Source: Pseudomonas linyingensis (lineage in GTDB: Bacteria; Pseudomonadota; Gammaproteobacteria; Pseudomonadales; Pseudomonadaceae). From it: DNA of 64,000 nucleotides. Each line of letters opens with the position of its first letter. The first letter of the stretch is position 1. The stretch spans positions 124,001 to 188,000 of the forward strand of contig NZ_FNZE01000007.1 of the NCBI RefSeq assembly GCF_900109175.1. The letters run 5' to 3'. Made by a program: the position numbers and the translations under genes. The notes below the pieces were generated by a model. That model saw only the letters and a list, made by a program, of their open reading frames with translations. It was not told where the DNA came from and made no database searches. Positions 1 to 10,342 of the stretch are shown here, piece by piece.

Positions 1-66
1 TTACCCGTCCGCCGTTCCATGGTCGATACTGCACGGACCTTCACCACCCGCAACAGGGAGAGAACG

Positions 67-648
67 ATGGCTGCGAAGAAGATCCTCATGCTGGTCGGCG
101 ACTACGTCGAGGACTACGAAGTGATGGTGCCGTTCCAAGCGCTGAGCATGGTCGGCCATGTGGTGCACGCGGTGTGTCCGGGCAAGAGCGCCGGGCAGAG
201 CGTGCGCACGGCGATCCACGACTTCGAGGGCGACCAGACCTACAGCGAGAAACCGGGGCACAACTTCGCCCTCAACTTCGACTTCGCCGCCGTGCGCGCC
301 GAGGACTACGACGCGCTGGTGGTGCCGGGCGGCCGCGCGCCGGAGTACCTGCGCCTGAACCCGGAGGTGATCGCCCTGGTGCAGGCCATCGCCCAGGCCG
401 GCAAGCCGATCGCCGCCATCTGCCACGGCGCCCAGCTGCTCGCCGCCGCCGGCGTGCTCGAGGAGCGCGAGTGCAGCGCCTATCCGGCCTGCGCGCCGGA
501 GGTCGGCCTGGCTGGTGGACGCTACGTGGAGATCCCGGTCGACCAGGCCCATGTCGACGGCAACCTGGTCACCGCCCCGGCCTGGCCGGCGCATCCGGCC
601 TGGCTGGCGGCCTTTCTCAAGGTGCTCGGCACGCGCATCGAGCTGTAG
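67..648 (+). CDS. DJ-1/PfpI family protein (class I glutamine amidotransferase-like)
   Basis: The product is a 193-residue single-domain protein of the DJ-1/ThiJ/PfpI superfamily. Cys119-His120 in the AICHG motif forms the usual nucleophile elbow, and Glu16 lies where the family's conserved acidic residue is expected. Members act as cytosolic chaperones, deglycases or stress hydrolases, and the sequence does not say which. I chose the ATG at 67 because GGGAGAG lies a few bases upstream; an in-frame ATG at 19 has no ribosome binding site and adds a tail the family lacks. A hairpin follows the stop. Family assignment is sure; the exact reaction is unknown. Confidence 0.85.
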   Translation: MAAKKILMLVGDYVEDYEVMVPFQALSMVGHVVHAVCPGKSAGQSVRTAIHDFEGDQTYSEKPGHNFALNFDFAAVRAEDYDALVVPGGRAPEYLRLNPEVIALVQAIAQAGKPIAAICHGAQLLAAAGVLEERECSAYPACAPEVGLAGGRYVEIPVDQAHVDGNLVTAPAWPAHPAWLAAFLKVLGTRIEL

Positions 649-663
649 TTCGCGCCGCGGGAC

Positions 664-749
664 GGTAGAAAATCGCTGCGCGAGTTTTCTACCCTATGAA
701 GGCTGTGCCGCCAGCAGGTAGGGTGGACAACGGCGCAGCCTTGTCCACC
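664..749. repeat. Two adjacent REP-like hairpins
   Basis: GGTAGAAAA (664-672) pairs with TTTTCTACC (685-693), and GGTGGACAA (722-730) pairs with TTGTCCACC (741-749). Both stems are perfect. They fill the gap between the DJ-1-like gene and the next gene. The first probably also ends transcription of the upstream gene. Such short palindromes resemble intergenic REP-type repeats of Pseudomonas; this is from memory of the genus, not a search. Confidence 0.55.
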
Positions 750-793
750 ACGGCGGCGCTGCCGGTGCCATGTCGATGGAAAGGAAAACAGTC

Positions 794-1102
794 ATGTGCG
801 AGCTGTACGTCAAGGCCGACCCGATCCTCTACGAATCGCGCTCGCGCTCCCTGCGCATCCGTGGCGTGGTCACCACCCTGCGTCTGGAGAACCAGTTCTG
901 GGACATCCTGCGCGAGATCGCCGAGGTCGACGGCATGACCACCAACCAGCTGATCGCCAAGCTCTACGAGGAGGTCATGGACTACCGCGGCGAGGTGGTC
1001 AACTTCGCCTCCTTCCTGCGTGTCAGCTGCACCCGCTACCTGGCCCAGCGCCGCGACCGGGTCGCCGAGCTGAGCGTGGTCGGCGGCCGGGCGGTCTCTT
1101 AA
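794..1102 (+). CDS. Ribbon-helix-helix domain protein
   Basis: This small 102-residue cytosolic protein has a central segment (about residues 20-65) matching the ribbon-helix-helix family found in proteobacteria. It has a beta strand rich in R and T (GVVTTLRLENQFW) followed by two helices (WDILREIAE, TTNQLIAKLYEEV). RHH proteins usually bind DNA as dimers, so it may be a repressor, but no target is visible. I chose the ATG at 794 because AAGGAAA lies about eight bases upstream; in-frame ATGs at 770 and 776 add residues with no domain match. It is transcribed towards the convergent HDAC-like gene. Confidence 0.7.
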   Translation: MCELYVKADPILYESRSRSLRIRGVVTTLRLENQFWDILREIAEVDGMTTNQLIAKLYEEVMDYRGEVVNFASFLRVSCTRYLAQRRDRVAELSVVGGRAVS

Positions 1103-1120
1103 GAGGCGCCCGGCACTTTC

Positions 1121-2233
1121 TCACAGCCCCCAGTCCTCCGCCTGACGATCCAGCAGCCGGCGCTGCAGGGCGCGCACCTCGGCGTTGGGCTGCTGCTGCT
1201 CGATGAAGCCGAGCAGCGGGTCCTCCACCGCGGTATTCACCCCGGCCAGCGCCTCGATCACCGCCTGGCCGCAGAACGGCACGTAGGCCTCGGAATAGCC
1301 GCCCTCGTGGACCAGCACGAGGCGGCCTTCGGCGAATTCCTCGGCGACCTGGCGCAGGCGCGCGGTCAGCGCCCGGAAGGTGCCGCTGTGCGCCAGCATG
1401 CGCGCCAGAGGGTCGACCGCGTTGGCGTCGTAGCCGCAGGCGACCACGATCAGCTGCGGGCGAAAGCGCGCCAGCGCCGGCACCACCAGGCGTTCGAAGG
1501 CGTACAGGTAGGCGTCGTGGCCGCCGCCCGGCAGCAGCGGGATGTTCAGGTTGCAGCCTTCGCCGGCACCCTCACCGCGGTCCGCGGCGCCGCCGTAGCC
1601 GGCCGGGAAGCAGCCTTCCTGGTGCAGGGAGACGGTCAGCACGTCCGGGCGCTGGTAGTAGATCGCCTGGGTGCCGTTGCCGTGGTGCACGTCCCAGTCG
1701 ATCACCGCCACCCGCTCGATGCCGTGGCGCGCCTTGGCCGCCTCGATGGCCAGCGGGATGTTGGCGAGGAAGCAGAAGCCCATCGCCTGGTCGGCCAGAC
1801 AGTGGTGGCCCGGCGGGCGCGACAGCGCGTAGGCGTTGTCCGCCTCGCCGTGCAGCACGGTATCCACCGCGGCGATGGCCAGGCCGGCGGCCTGCTTGGC
1901 GATCTCGTAGCTGCCCGGGCCGATCGGTGCGTGATCGCCGAGCAGGCCGCCGCCGGTGTCGCTGAGCGCCTTGAAGCGCTCCAGGTAGTGCGCCGGGTGC
2001 ACGCGCAGCAGGTCCTCCTCGCTGGCCGGCGCCGCGCTGCGCAGGTCGAGCTGGCGGGTCAGGCCGGAAACGTCCATCAGGTTTTTCAGGCGGCGCTTGG
2101 TTTCCGGCGACTCGGCGTGGCCGGCGGCGGCCGGCGGCTGCACCCAGCCACCCACCGGCAGGATCAGCGCGTGTTGGCTGGCGCTGTGCCAGAGGCAGAG
2201 TTCGTCGAAGAAGAAGGCGGTGCGTCTGCGCAT
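1121..2233 (-). CDS. Histone deacetylase-like amidohydrolase (class II HDAC homologue)
   Basis: This is a 370-residue zinc-dependent amidohydrolase of the arginase/deacetylase fold. Visible active-site residues are His143-His144 (PPGHH), Asp181 and His183 (WDVHHGNG), Asp269 (GYDANAVDP) and Tyr313 (HEGGY), so the site is complete. It matches in length, motif spacing and neighbourhood the P. aeruginosa HDAC homologue PA3774, encoded beside guaB. Bacterial members remove acetyl groups from small amines or lysine-like substrates; the natural substrate is not shown by the sequence. It is the last gene of an apparent operon with an MFS transporter 27 bases upstream and an outer-membrane protein before that. 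Confidence 0.9.
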   Translation of the reverse strand: MRRRTAFFFDELCLWHSASQHALILPVGGWVQPPAAAGHAESPETKRRLKNLMDVSGLTRQLDLRSAAPASEEDLLRVHPAHYLERFKALSDTGGGLLGDHAPIGPGSYEIAKQAAGLAIAAVDTVLHGEADNAYALSRPPGHHCLADQAMGFCFLANIPLAIEAAKARHGIERVAVIDWDVHHGNGTQAIYYQRPDVLTVSLHQEGCFPAGYGGAADRGEGAGEGCNLNIPLLPGGGHDAYLYAFERLVVPALARFRPQLIVVACGYDANAVDPLARMLAHSGTFRALTARLRQVAEEFAEGRLVLVHEGGYSEAYVPFCGQAVIEALAGVNTAVEDPLLGFIEQQQPNAEVRALQRRLLDRQAEDWGL

Positions 2234-2260
2234 GTCGGTTGCTCCGTGTAGGCAGGAAAA

Positions 2261-3433
2261 TCAGGCCGGCTGGCGGCGGTTGATGGCGAGGATCAGGCCC
2301 AGCGACAGGGCGGCGCTGGCGGCGGCGCCGAGCAGCAGGGGCTGGAAGTCGCCGCCGCTGGCCTCGAGCAGGCGGCCGGCGATGGCCGGACCGACGGCCA
2401 GTCCGCCGCCGATCACCAGGTTGGTGGTGTTCATCAGACGCCCGGACGGGTCGAGCGCGGCGAGGCTGGCGAGGATGAAGGGCAGCACGAAGGTCCAGGT
2501 GTACTTGAACAGCAGCGCGGCGGCGGCGAAGCGCGCCAGTTGTGGCTGTTCGAGCAGCAGGAGGATGGCGCCGAGCATCATCAGGTAGCCGGCCAGCAGC
2601 AGCGGCGCGCGGCCGCAGCGCTCGCCGATCAGCGAGGCGCAGCCGGCGCCGGCGATGCCGAGCAGGGTGGCCACGGCGAGGATGTCGCCGCTCTGCCCGG
2701 CGTTTAGGCCGGCCTAGCCGGCGATGCTGCCGATGAAGGTCCAGATGCCGCTCAGGCTGATATAGAAGGTCAGCACGGCGAGGATGCCGAGAGCGGCGCG
2801 CAGGCGGAAACCCGCTGCACGCCCGGCCGCGCTCTTCTGCACGCTCGGTGTGGCACCGGCCGGCAGGCAGCGGCTCAGCGGCAGGCACAGGCTCATCAAC
2901 ACGGCCAGCAGCAGGTAGCAGGCGGCGATGCCGTGTGCGGCGAACAGCCCCGGCAGCACGGCCAGGCCGACGGCGCCGATCACCAGCTGGCCCATCACCC
3001 ACAGGCCGTAGACGCGGCCGGGATTGGCCGTGCTGGCTGCGCTGGACATGCACAGGATCATCAGCGAGCCGCCGGCAAGGGCGCTGGCGAAGCGCAGGCC
3101 GAGCAGGGTGGCGTAGTCCGCCACCAAGGCCGAGGCCAGGTTGGCGGCGACGAACAGCGGGCCGGCGACGAGGGCTGCGCGGCGCCAGTCGACGCGCCGC
3201 AGCCACCAGTAGGCCGGCAGGGTGGCCAGGCTCATGGCGCCCAGTTCGCAGGAAAACAGGTCGCCGATCTGCGCCGGGCTCAGCTGCCACTGCGCGGCGA
3301 GCTGGGCGGCCAGCGCCGGGGCTGTCATCAGCACCGCGGGGGTGATGGCGGCGAGCAGGACGATGGCGGTGAGCAAGCCGAAGCCGTCGCTGGACTGGGC
3401 GGCGGTGCCGCTGACGTGGGTCTGGGTGGACAT
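2261..3433 (-). pseudogene. MFS transporter interrupted by an in-frame amber codon
   Basis: This gene would encode a 390-residue major facilitator protein with the usual twelve hydrophobic segments. Codon 240 is TAG (plus-strand CTA at 2714-2716). The reading frame continues unchanged after it: GSIAG, stop, then AGLNAGQSGDILAV and the rest of the C-terminal half. The stop falls around transmembrane segments 7-8, so the first product could not be a working carrier. The start at 3433 sits 14 bases after the stop of the upstream outer-membrane protein gene. It may be a real null mutation, a sequencing error, or a suppressed codon. The C-terminal half shows no other decay, which suggests the change is recent. 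Confidence 0.8.
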
Positions 3434-3447
3434 GGGCGAATTCCTCG

Positions 3448-4320
3448 TCAGAACACATGGACCAGGCGCAGCAGGGCCTGGTTGCCGTGGTAGGCGTTGT
3501 CGGTGTCGACGTTCTGCGACAGGGCGAACATCAGCTGGTTCTGGCGGTCCAGCCAGTGGCCGAGCTCGAAGCCGAGCTGGGTGTAGCGCTGGTGGGTGCC
3601 GTCGAGGCGGTCGCCGTCCAGGTGCAGCTCGCCGCCGTCGGCATGGATCAGGCGCAGCGCGCCATAGGTGGCGGGGGTGAAGTCGTAGGAGGCGAAGGCC
3701 TGTAGGCGGTACAGCGGGTCCTGCTCGAGGTCCATGCCGTAGTAGTCGTCGTTCTTGCCGTAGAGCTGCGCCTCGAGGTTGGCTTCCAGCACCCACTTCT
3801 CGCCGACGCCCTGGGTGTAGTTGTAATTGAAGGTGGCGCCCCAGCGATTGGCGCCCGGCGAGACGTCGGGGTTGTCGTCGTGGTACTCGCCGAGCGGCGC
3901 GCTGATCAGGGTCAGCAGGCCGCTGTAGGTGCGGCTGGCCGGATCGTTGATGAAGAACAGGGTGCCGCCGAACTGCGGATCGCCGAGGCCGCGTTCGCTC
4001 TGCTGTCGGCTGCCGCCGGGCAGGCGCGCCTCAATGTCGGCCACCGGGATGATGAACTGCGGGGTGCACAGGGTGCCGCAAATCTCGCTGAACCACAGCT
4101 GGCGCCAGGCGAAGGCGTTGACGCTCAGCTCGGCGTCCTTGTCGGTGCTGTGCGCGCCGCGGAACTCGTCGGCGCGCACGGTCGGCAGGTAGAACACGCC
4201 GAGGCTGGTGCCGACCGGCGCGGTGAAGAAGTCGCGGGCGTTGAGGTCGGCGGCATTGGTGCTGCCGGCAGCGAGGCTGAGCAGGACGGCGCCGAGCAGG
4301 CGATGGGGCGATGCAGTCAT
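3448..4320 (-). CDS. Outer-membrane transporter-like protein (phenol MetA-deg / SphA family)
   Basis: The product is a 290-residue exported protein. A signal peptide of about 23 residues (MTASPHRLLGAVLLSLAAGS, then TNAA) is followed by alternating strands rich in aromatic residues, as in small outer-membrane barrels annotated as phenol-degradation MetA-like transporters. The C-terminus ends in F (LLRLVHVF), a common outer-membrane sorting signal. I placed the start at 4320, with GAGGAAA upstream, because the longer frame puts 17 polar residues before the signal peptide. It is the first gene of the operon with the MFS transporter and the HDAC-like enzyme, so it may let their substrate across the outer membrane (inference). 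Confidence 0.75.
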   Translation of the reverse strand: MTASPHRLLGAVLLSLAAGSTNAADLNARDFFTAPVGTSLGVFYLPTVRADEFRGAHSTDKDAELSVNAFAWRQLWFSEICGTLCTPQFIIPVADIEARLPGGSRQQSERGLGDPQFGGTLFFINDPASRTYSGLLTLISAPLGEYHDDNPDVSPGANRWGATFNYNYTQGVGEKWVLEANLEAQLYGKNDDYYGMDLEQDPLYRLQAFASYDFTPATYGALRLIHADGGELHLDGDRLDGTHQRYTQLGFELGHWLDRQNQLMFALSQNVDTDNAYHGNQALLRLVHVF

Positions 4321-4439
4321 GCGGGTGTTTCCTCTCTTGTTGTCGTGTTCGCGGGGGCTGTTTTCGGGCAAGCCGAACCCGTACCGGCCGGCGCTAGGCG
4401 CGGCAGGCGAGGGTGGGCGTGCGGGTTATCCGGGGCGGA

Positions 4440-5429
4440 TCAGTCGGGGGCTAGCTGGTGCAGCAGGTGGGCGACGCTGGCCTTGTCGTTGACGCCGAGC
4501 TTGGAATAGAGGGTGCGGATGTGGTGGCGCACGGTGTTGGGTGCCAGGCCCAGCTCGCGGGCGATTTCCTTGTAGGTACGGCCCTCGCCGAACAGCAGGG
4601 CGACCTCGCGTTCGCGGCAGCTGAGCCGCTCCAGCGGTCCGCGGCGCCGTGCGGTGAGCAGGTGCAGGTCGCCGACGATGCGCGACTCGATCGCCAGGCG
4701 CGCGCCGGCGTAGCCCTGCGGGCTGGCCTGTTCCGGCAGCTGCGGCCCGGTCCACTGCGGCCATTCGGTGAGCAGCAGCTCGACGAAGCCGCGTTCGGCG
4801 CAGTACAGCACGCCATGGCGGTCGCACACCGCCATGGCCAGCGCCTGCGACTGCAGCGACTCGCGCATGGCCACCAGGGTGCGGATCTGGTTGACCGAGA
4901 CGGCGGCCACCAGGTGCGGCATCAGGTTGTCGAGCAGCAGGCGGTCGAGGGTATTGAAGCGCGGCGCCCCTGGCCGGCGGTACAGCGCGAGGTGGTCGCT
5001 GAGCTGGGTCAGCGGGTCGACGTGGATGATGCAGATCAGTTCGCCGAGCTCGTGGCGCGCGGCCAGCCAGCGCAGGCCGGCCGGGCTGTCCGCGGCCTGC
5101 ATGTCGATGATCACCGCATGCCCCGGTGAGGAGTGGACGCGGTCGACGGTGATGTCCTGCTCGCGGATCGACTGCCAGTCGTCGAAATAGTCCGCCGGCA
5201 GGGCGAACAGGTGGCGGCTGTGCTCCTCGGGCAGGCCGTCGATCAGCGCGGCGCGTCCCCACCAGGCCTTGTCGAACGGCAGCAGGCGTTGCAGGCGTTG
5301 CAGCGCCTGGTGGTGGAAGCTCTCGAGGGCCTTGTCCCTGGCCAGGCGGTGGATGTCCAGCAGGGCGTCGCTGAACCCCTCCAGCCAGCTGCTGGAAATC
5401 AGCTGGTCTTCCCGTGCGTGGCTGCTCAT
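4440..5429 (-). CDS. LuxR-type transcriptional regulator
   Basis: This is a 329-residue cytosolic regulator. The last 65 residues form a LuxR/NarL helix-turn-helix (LSCREREVALLFGEGRTYKE and following, with the recognition helix APNTVRHHIRTLYSKL). The N-terminal 230 residues look like a ligand-sensing domain with no clear autoinducer motif and no phosphoacceptor aspartate site. Start 5429 has AGGAGCACGGC in front. It lies 119 bases upstream of the outer-membrane protein/MFS/HDAC operon on the same strand and diverges from guaB. It is the obvious candidate regulator of that operon, and the same order is found beside guaB in P. aeruginosa. Confidence 0.82.
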   Translation of the reverse strand: MSSHAREDQLISSSWLEGFSDALLDIHRLARDKALESFHHQALQRLQRLLPFDKAWWGRAALIDGLPEEHSRHLFALPADYFDDWQSIREQDITVDRVHSSPGHAVIIDMQAADSPAGLRWLAARHELGELICIIHVDPLTQLSDHLALYRRPGAPRFNTLDRLLLDNLMPHLVAAVSVNQIRTLVAMRESLQSQALAMAVCDRHGVLYCAERGFVELLLTEWPQWTGPQLPEQASPQGYAGARLAIESRIVGDLHLLTARRRGPLERLSCREREVALLFGEGRTYKEIARELGLAPNTVRHHIRTLYSKLGVNDKASVAHLLHQLAPD

Positions 5430-5544
5430 GCCGTGCTCCTCGGACCTGATTCTTGTAATTGTTTGCACCAGCCTGCCGTAGCAGGGGGCTGGTTCGAGTA
5501 TCCGTCGCGGCCTGGGGGGCGCCTATCCTGCAGATGCAGGATGA

Positions 5545-7122
<1,578 letters not shown>

Positions 7123-7148
7123 TTCGCTGAGCTTTTGATCTGTCGACC

Positions 7149-7181
7149 CGGGGCTGCTGCTGTAAAAGGCGGGCAGCCCCG
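7149..7181 (+). terminator. Hairpin between guaB and guaA
   Basis: CGGGGCTGC (7149-7157) pairs perfectly with GCAGCCCCG (7173-7181). The T run after it is weak (AGTCGTTTG). It may act as a partial terminator or an mRNA-stability element that lowers guaA relative to guaB. Confidence 0.5.
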
Positions 7182-7214
7182 AGTCGTTTGTGAATTCCGC
7201 CACGAGAGACGGCT

Positions 7215-8795
7215 ATGGCCCACCACGACATTCACGCCCACCGGGTCCTGATCCTGGACTTCGGTTCCCAGTACACCCAGCTGATCGCCCGCCGCGTGCG
7301 CGAGATCGGCGTGTACTGCGAGATCCATCCGTTCGACATGGACGACGCGGCCATCCGCGCCTTCGCCCCGCGCGGCATCATCCTCGCCGGTGGTCCGGAG
7401 TCGGTCCACGAAGAAGACAGCCCGCGCGCGCCGCAGGCGGTGTTCGAGCTGGGCGTGCCGCTGTTCGGCATCTGCTACGGCATGCAGACCATGGCCGAGC
7501 AGCTCGGCGGCAAGGTGCAGGGTTCCGACCTGCGCGAGTTCGGCTACGCCCGCGTCGACCTGGTCGGCAAGAGCCGCCTGCTCGACGGCATCGAAGACCA
7601 CATGGACGACGACGGCGTGCTGGCGCTGGACGTGTGGATGAGCCACGGCGACAAGGTCACCGACCTGCCGGAAGGCTTCCACATTGTCGCCAGCACCCCG
7701 AGCTGTCCGATCGCCGCCATGGCCGACGACAGCCGCGCCTACTACGGCGTGCAGTTCCACCCGGAAGTGACCCACACCCGTCAGGGCGGTCGCATCCTGT
7801 CGCGCTTCGTGTTGGACATCTGCGGCTGCGAAGCGCTGTGGACCCCGGCCAACATCGTCGAGGACGCCATCGCCAACGTGCGCGCCCAGGTCGGCGACTC
7901 CAAGGTGCTGCTCGGCCTGTCCGGCGGCGTCGACTCCTCGGTGGTCGCCGCCCTGCTGCATCGCGCCATCGGCGACCAGCTGACCTGCGTGTTCGTCGAC
8001 AACGGCCTGCTGCGCCTGCACGAGGGTGACCAGGTGATGACCATGTTCGCCGAGAACATGGGCATCAAGGTGATCCGCGCCAACGCCGAAGACAAGTTCC
8101 TCGGTCGCCTGGCCGGCATCAGCGACCCGGAAGAGAAGCGCAAGATCATCGGCCGCAGCTTCATCGAGGTGTTCGACGAGGAGGCCACCAAGCTTTCGGG
8201 CATCGACTTCCTCGCCCAGGGCACAATCTACCCTGACGTGATCGAGTCGGCCGGCGCCAAGACCGGCAAGGCCAAGGTGATCAAGTCGCACCACAACGTC
8301 GGCGGCTTGCCGGAAGACATGCAGTTCAAGCTGGTCGAGCCGCTGCGCGAGCTGTTCAAGGACGAGGTGCGCAAGATCGGCCTCGAACTCGGCCTGCCCT
8401 ACGACATGGTCTACCGCCACCCGTTCCCGGGTCCGGGCCTGGGCGTGCGCATCCTCGGCGAGGTGAAGAAGGAGTACGCCGACCTGCTGCGTCGCGCCGA
8501 CCACATCTTCATCGAGGAGCTGCGCAACTTCGACTGGTACCACAAGACCAGCCAGGCCTTCGTGGTGTTCCAGCCGGTGAAGTCGGTCGGCGTGGTCGGT
8601 GACGGCCGTCGCTACGCCTGGGTCGTCGCCCTGCGCGCGGTGGAAACCATCGACTTCATGACTGCCCGCTGGGCGCACCTGCCCTACGAGCTGCTGGAGA
8701 AGGTCTCCAACCGCATCATCAACGAGATCGAAGGCATCTCCCGCGTCACCTACGACGTGTCGAGCAAGCCGCCGGCGACCATCGAGTGGGAATGA
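7215..8795 (+). CDS. guaA: GMP synthase (glutamine-hydrolysing)
   Basis: GuaA aminates XMP to GMP using glutamine and ATP. The 526-residue protein has the class I glutaminase domain first (catalytic Cys87 in FGICYGMQT, with FHPEVTHT supplying His and Glu). The ATP-pyrophosphatase P-loop SGGVDSS follows at about residue 235, and the dimerisation domain ends in the conserved PPATIEWE. Length and motifs are complete. It completes the IMP-to-GMP branch with guaB directly upstream, and a strong hairpin follows its stop codon. Confidence 0.98.
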   Translation: MAHHDIHAHRVLILDFGSQYTQLIARRVREIGVYCEIHPFDMDDAAIRAFAPRGIILAGGPESVHEEDSPRAPQAVFELGVPLFGICYGMQTMAEQLGGKVQGSDLREFGYARVDLVGKSRLLDGIEDHMDDDGVLALDVWMSHGDKVTDLPEGFHIVASTPSCPIAAMADDSRAYYGVQFHPEVTHTRQGGRILSRFVLDICGCEALWTPANIVEDAIANVRAQVGDSKVLLGLSGGVDSSVVAALLHRAIGDQLTCVFVDNGLLRLHEGDQVMTMFAENMGIKVIRANAEDKFLGRLAGISDPEEKRKIIGRSFIEVFDEEATKLSGIDFLAQGTIYPDVIESAGAKTGKAKVIKSHHNVGGLPEDMQFKLVEPLRELFKDEVRKIGLELGLPYDMVYRHPFPGPGLGVRILGEVKKEYADLLRRADHIFIEELRNFDWYHKTSQAFVVFQPVKSVGVVGDGRRYAWVVALRAVETIDFMTARWAHLPYELLEKVSNRIINEIEGISRVTYDVSSKPPATIEWE

Positions 8796-8821
8796 TCCGC
8801 TCGCTGGGTTGAGGCAGTGAA

Positions 8822-8849
8822 CACAAGGGCAGCTTCGGCTGCCCTTGTG
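8822..8849. terminator. Strong hairpin after guaA
   Basis: CACAAGGGCAGC (8822-8833) and GCTGCCCTTGTG (8838-8849) form a perfect 12-bp stem closed by a stable TTCG tetraloop. There is no long T run, but the position 26 bases after guaA and the stem strength fit a transcription terminator. Confidence 0.65.
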
Positions 8850-8922
8850 CCGTCCAGGGTTTGCCGAACGGGCGCGGCAACCTATGCTGCTGGGCAGCAA
8901 GCCACTGGCAAGGAGTCGCCCG

Positions 8923-10200
8923 ATGTCGATCTGGAATTCCCCTCTGGCGCGGATGAAGGCCATCGCCCTCGGTCTGCTGCTGCTGGCCGCCGCGTTGTAC
9001 GCGCTGGCCACGCATATGGCGGTGGCGCAGCCGGCCTGGGGCTGGGGCTACCTGGCGGCCTTCGCCGAGGCGGCGATGGTCGGCGCGATCGCCGACTGGT
9101 TCGCGGTCACCGCACTGTTCCGCCATCCCCTGGGTCTGCCGATCCCGCACACGGCGATCATCCCGCGCAAGCAGGCGCGCCTGGGCCAGAATCTCGCCGA
9201 CTTCATCTGCACCCATTTCCTCGCCACCCCGCAGGTGCTGGCCAAGCTCGATGCGTTCGACGCGGCGGCGCGGCTGGCCGGCTGGCTGCGCCAGCCGAGC
9301 AATGCCGAGGCGCTCGGTGGCCAGCTGGTCGGCGTCGCCCGCTACGGCATCCATGCCCTGCGCGACGAGCGGGTGCGCCGCTTCATCCAGCGCAGCGCCA
9401 CCGCCAAGCTGCGCGAGGTGGATCTGGCCAGCCTCGGCGGCCAGCTGCTCGACCTGCTGACCCACGAGCGCCGCCACCAGGCCATGCTCGACGAGCTGCT
9501 GGCCCAGCTGGACGAGTTGCTGCAGGACGAGGCGGTGCAGCAGCGCATCGCCGCCGGCCTGTCCAGCGAGTTCAGCGCCCTGCGTTTCCGCCTGTTCGGC
9601 AAGGACATCGGGCTGGACGAGAAGGCCGGCCAGTGGTCGGCGGACAAGGTGGTGCGTCGGGTGTCGGCGCTGATCGGCGAGATCAGCCGCGACGAACAGC
9701 ACGAGCTGCGCGGCAAGTTCGATCGCTGCGTGGCGCGCTGCATCGAGCGGCTCAAGGAAGACCCCGCCTTCCGTCTCAAGGGCGAGCAGATCCGCGAGCA
9801 GCTGCTCGCCCATCCGGCGGTGGCCGCCTACCTGCGCGGGCTGGGGGACGAGCTGGTCGACTGGCTGCAGGCCGACCTGGCCGACGCCGACTCGACCATC
9901 CGCCGGCGCCTGATCAAGCTGAGCCTGCGCCTCGGCGAGGCGCTCGAGCGCGATGCCGCGATGCGCCGCTGGATCAACGACCAGTTGCTGGAGGTGGCGC
10001 CCAAGCTGGTGGAGCGCCACCGCGAGGACATCCGCCGCTACATCGCCGAACGGGTGGAAAAGTGGAACAGCGACGAGCTGGTGGCCCTGCTGGAACACAA
10101 CGTCGGCAAGGACCTGCAGTTCATCCGCATCAACGGCACCCTGGTCGGCGGCATGGTCGGGCTGCTGCTGCATGGGCTGACCCGGCTATTGAGCGGCTAG
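8923..10200 (+). CDS. DUF445 family inner-membrane protein
   Basis: The 425-residue protein has two hydrophobic segments near the N-terminus (about residues 8-30 and 38-60), the family signature ADWFAVTALFRHPLGLPIPH, a long helical middle part, and a final membrane helix (VGGMVGLLLHGLTRLL). This is the DUF445 family (YjiN-like), whose function is unknown. The start at 8923 is favoured by AAGGAG nine bases upstream and by the hydrophobic N-terminus. It appears to be a single-gene unit between the guaA hairpin and the multicopper oxidase gene. Confidence 0.85.
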   Translation: MSIWNSPLARMKAIALGLLLLAAALYALATHMAVAQPAWGWGYLAAFAEAAMVGAIADWFAVTALFRHPLGLPIPHTAIIPRKQARLGQNLADFICTHFLATPQVLAKLDAFDAAARLAGWLRQPSNAEALGGQLVGVARYGIHALRDERVRRFIQRSATAKLREVDLASLGGQLLDLLTHERRHQAMLDELLAQLDELLQDEAVQQRIAAGLSSEFSALRFRLFGKDIGLDEKAGQWSADKVVRRVSALIGEISRDEQHELRGKFDRCVARCIERLKEDPAFRLKGEQIREQLLAHPAVAAYLRGLGDELVDWLQADLADADSTIRRRLIKLSLRLGEALERDAAMRRWINDQLLEVAPKLVERHREDIRRYIAERVEKWNSDELVALLEHNVGKDLQFIRINGTLVGGMVGLLLHGLTRLLSG

Positions 10201-10342
10201 GGGCATTGCTGTGTGCCAGCGCGACGAGCAGCGCTGTTGTGTCGCAGGGATGGCTCGCACCTGAGGCGTGGATAATGAGAAACTCTGTCATTCGCGGCTG
10301 CCTGGCAGTCGCGCCACCCCTCTCCGCAGATCAGGAGGCTCG

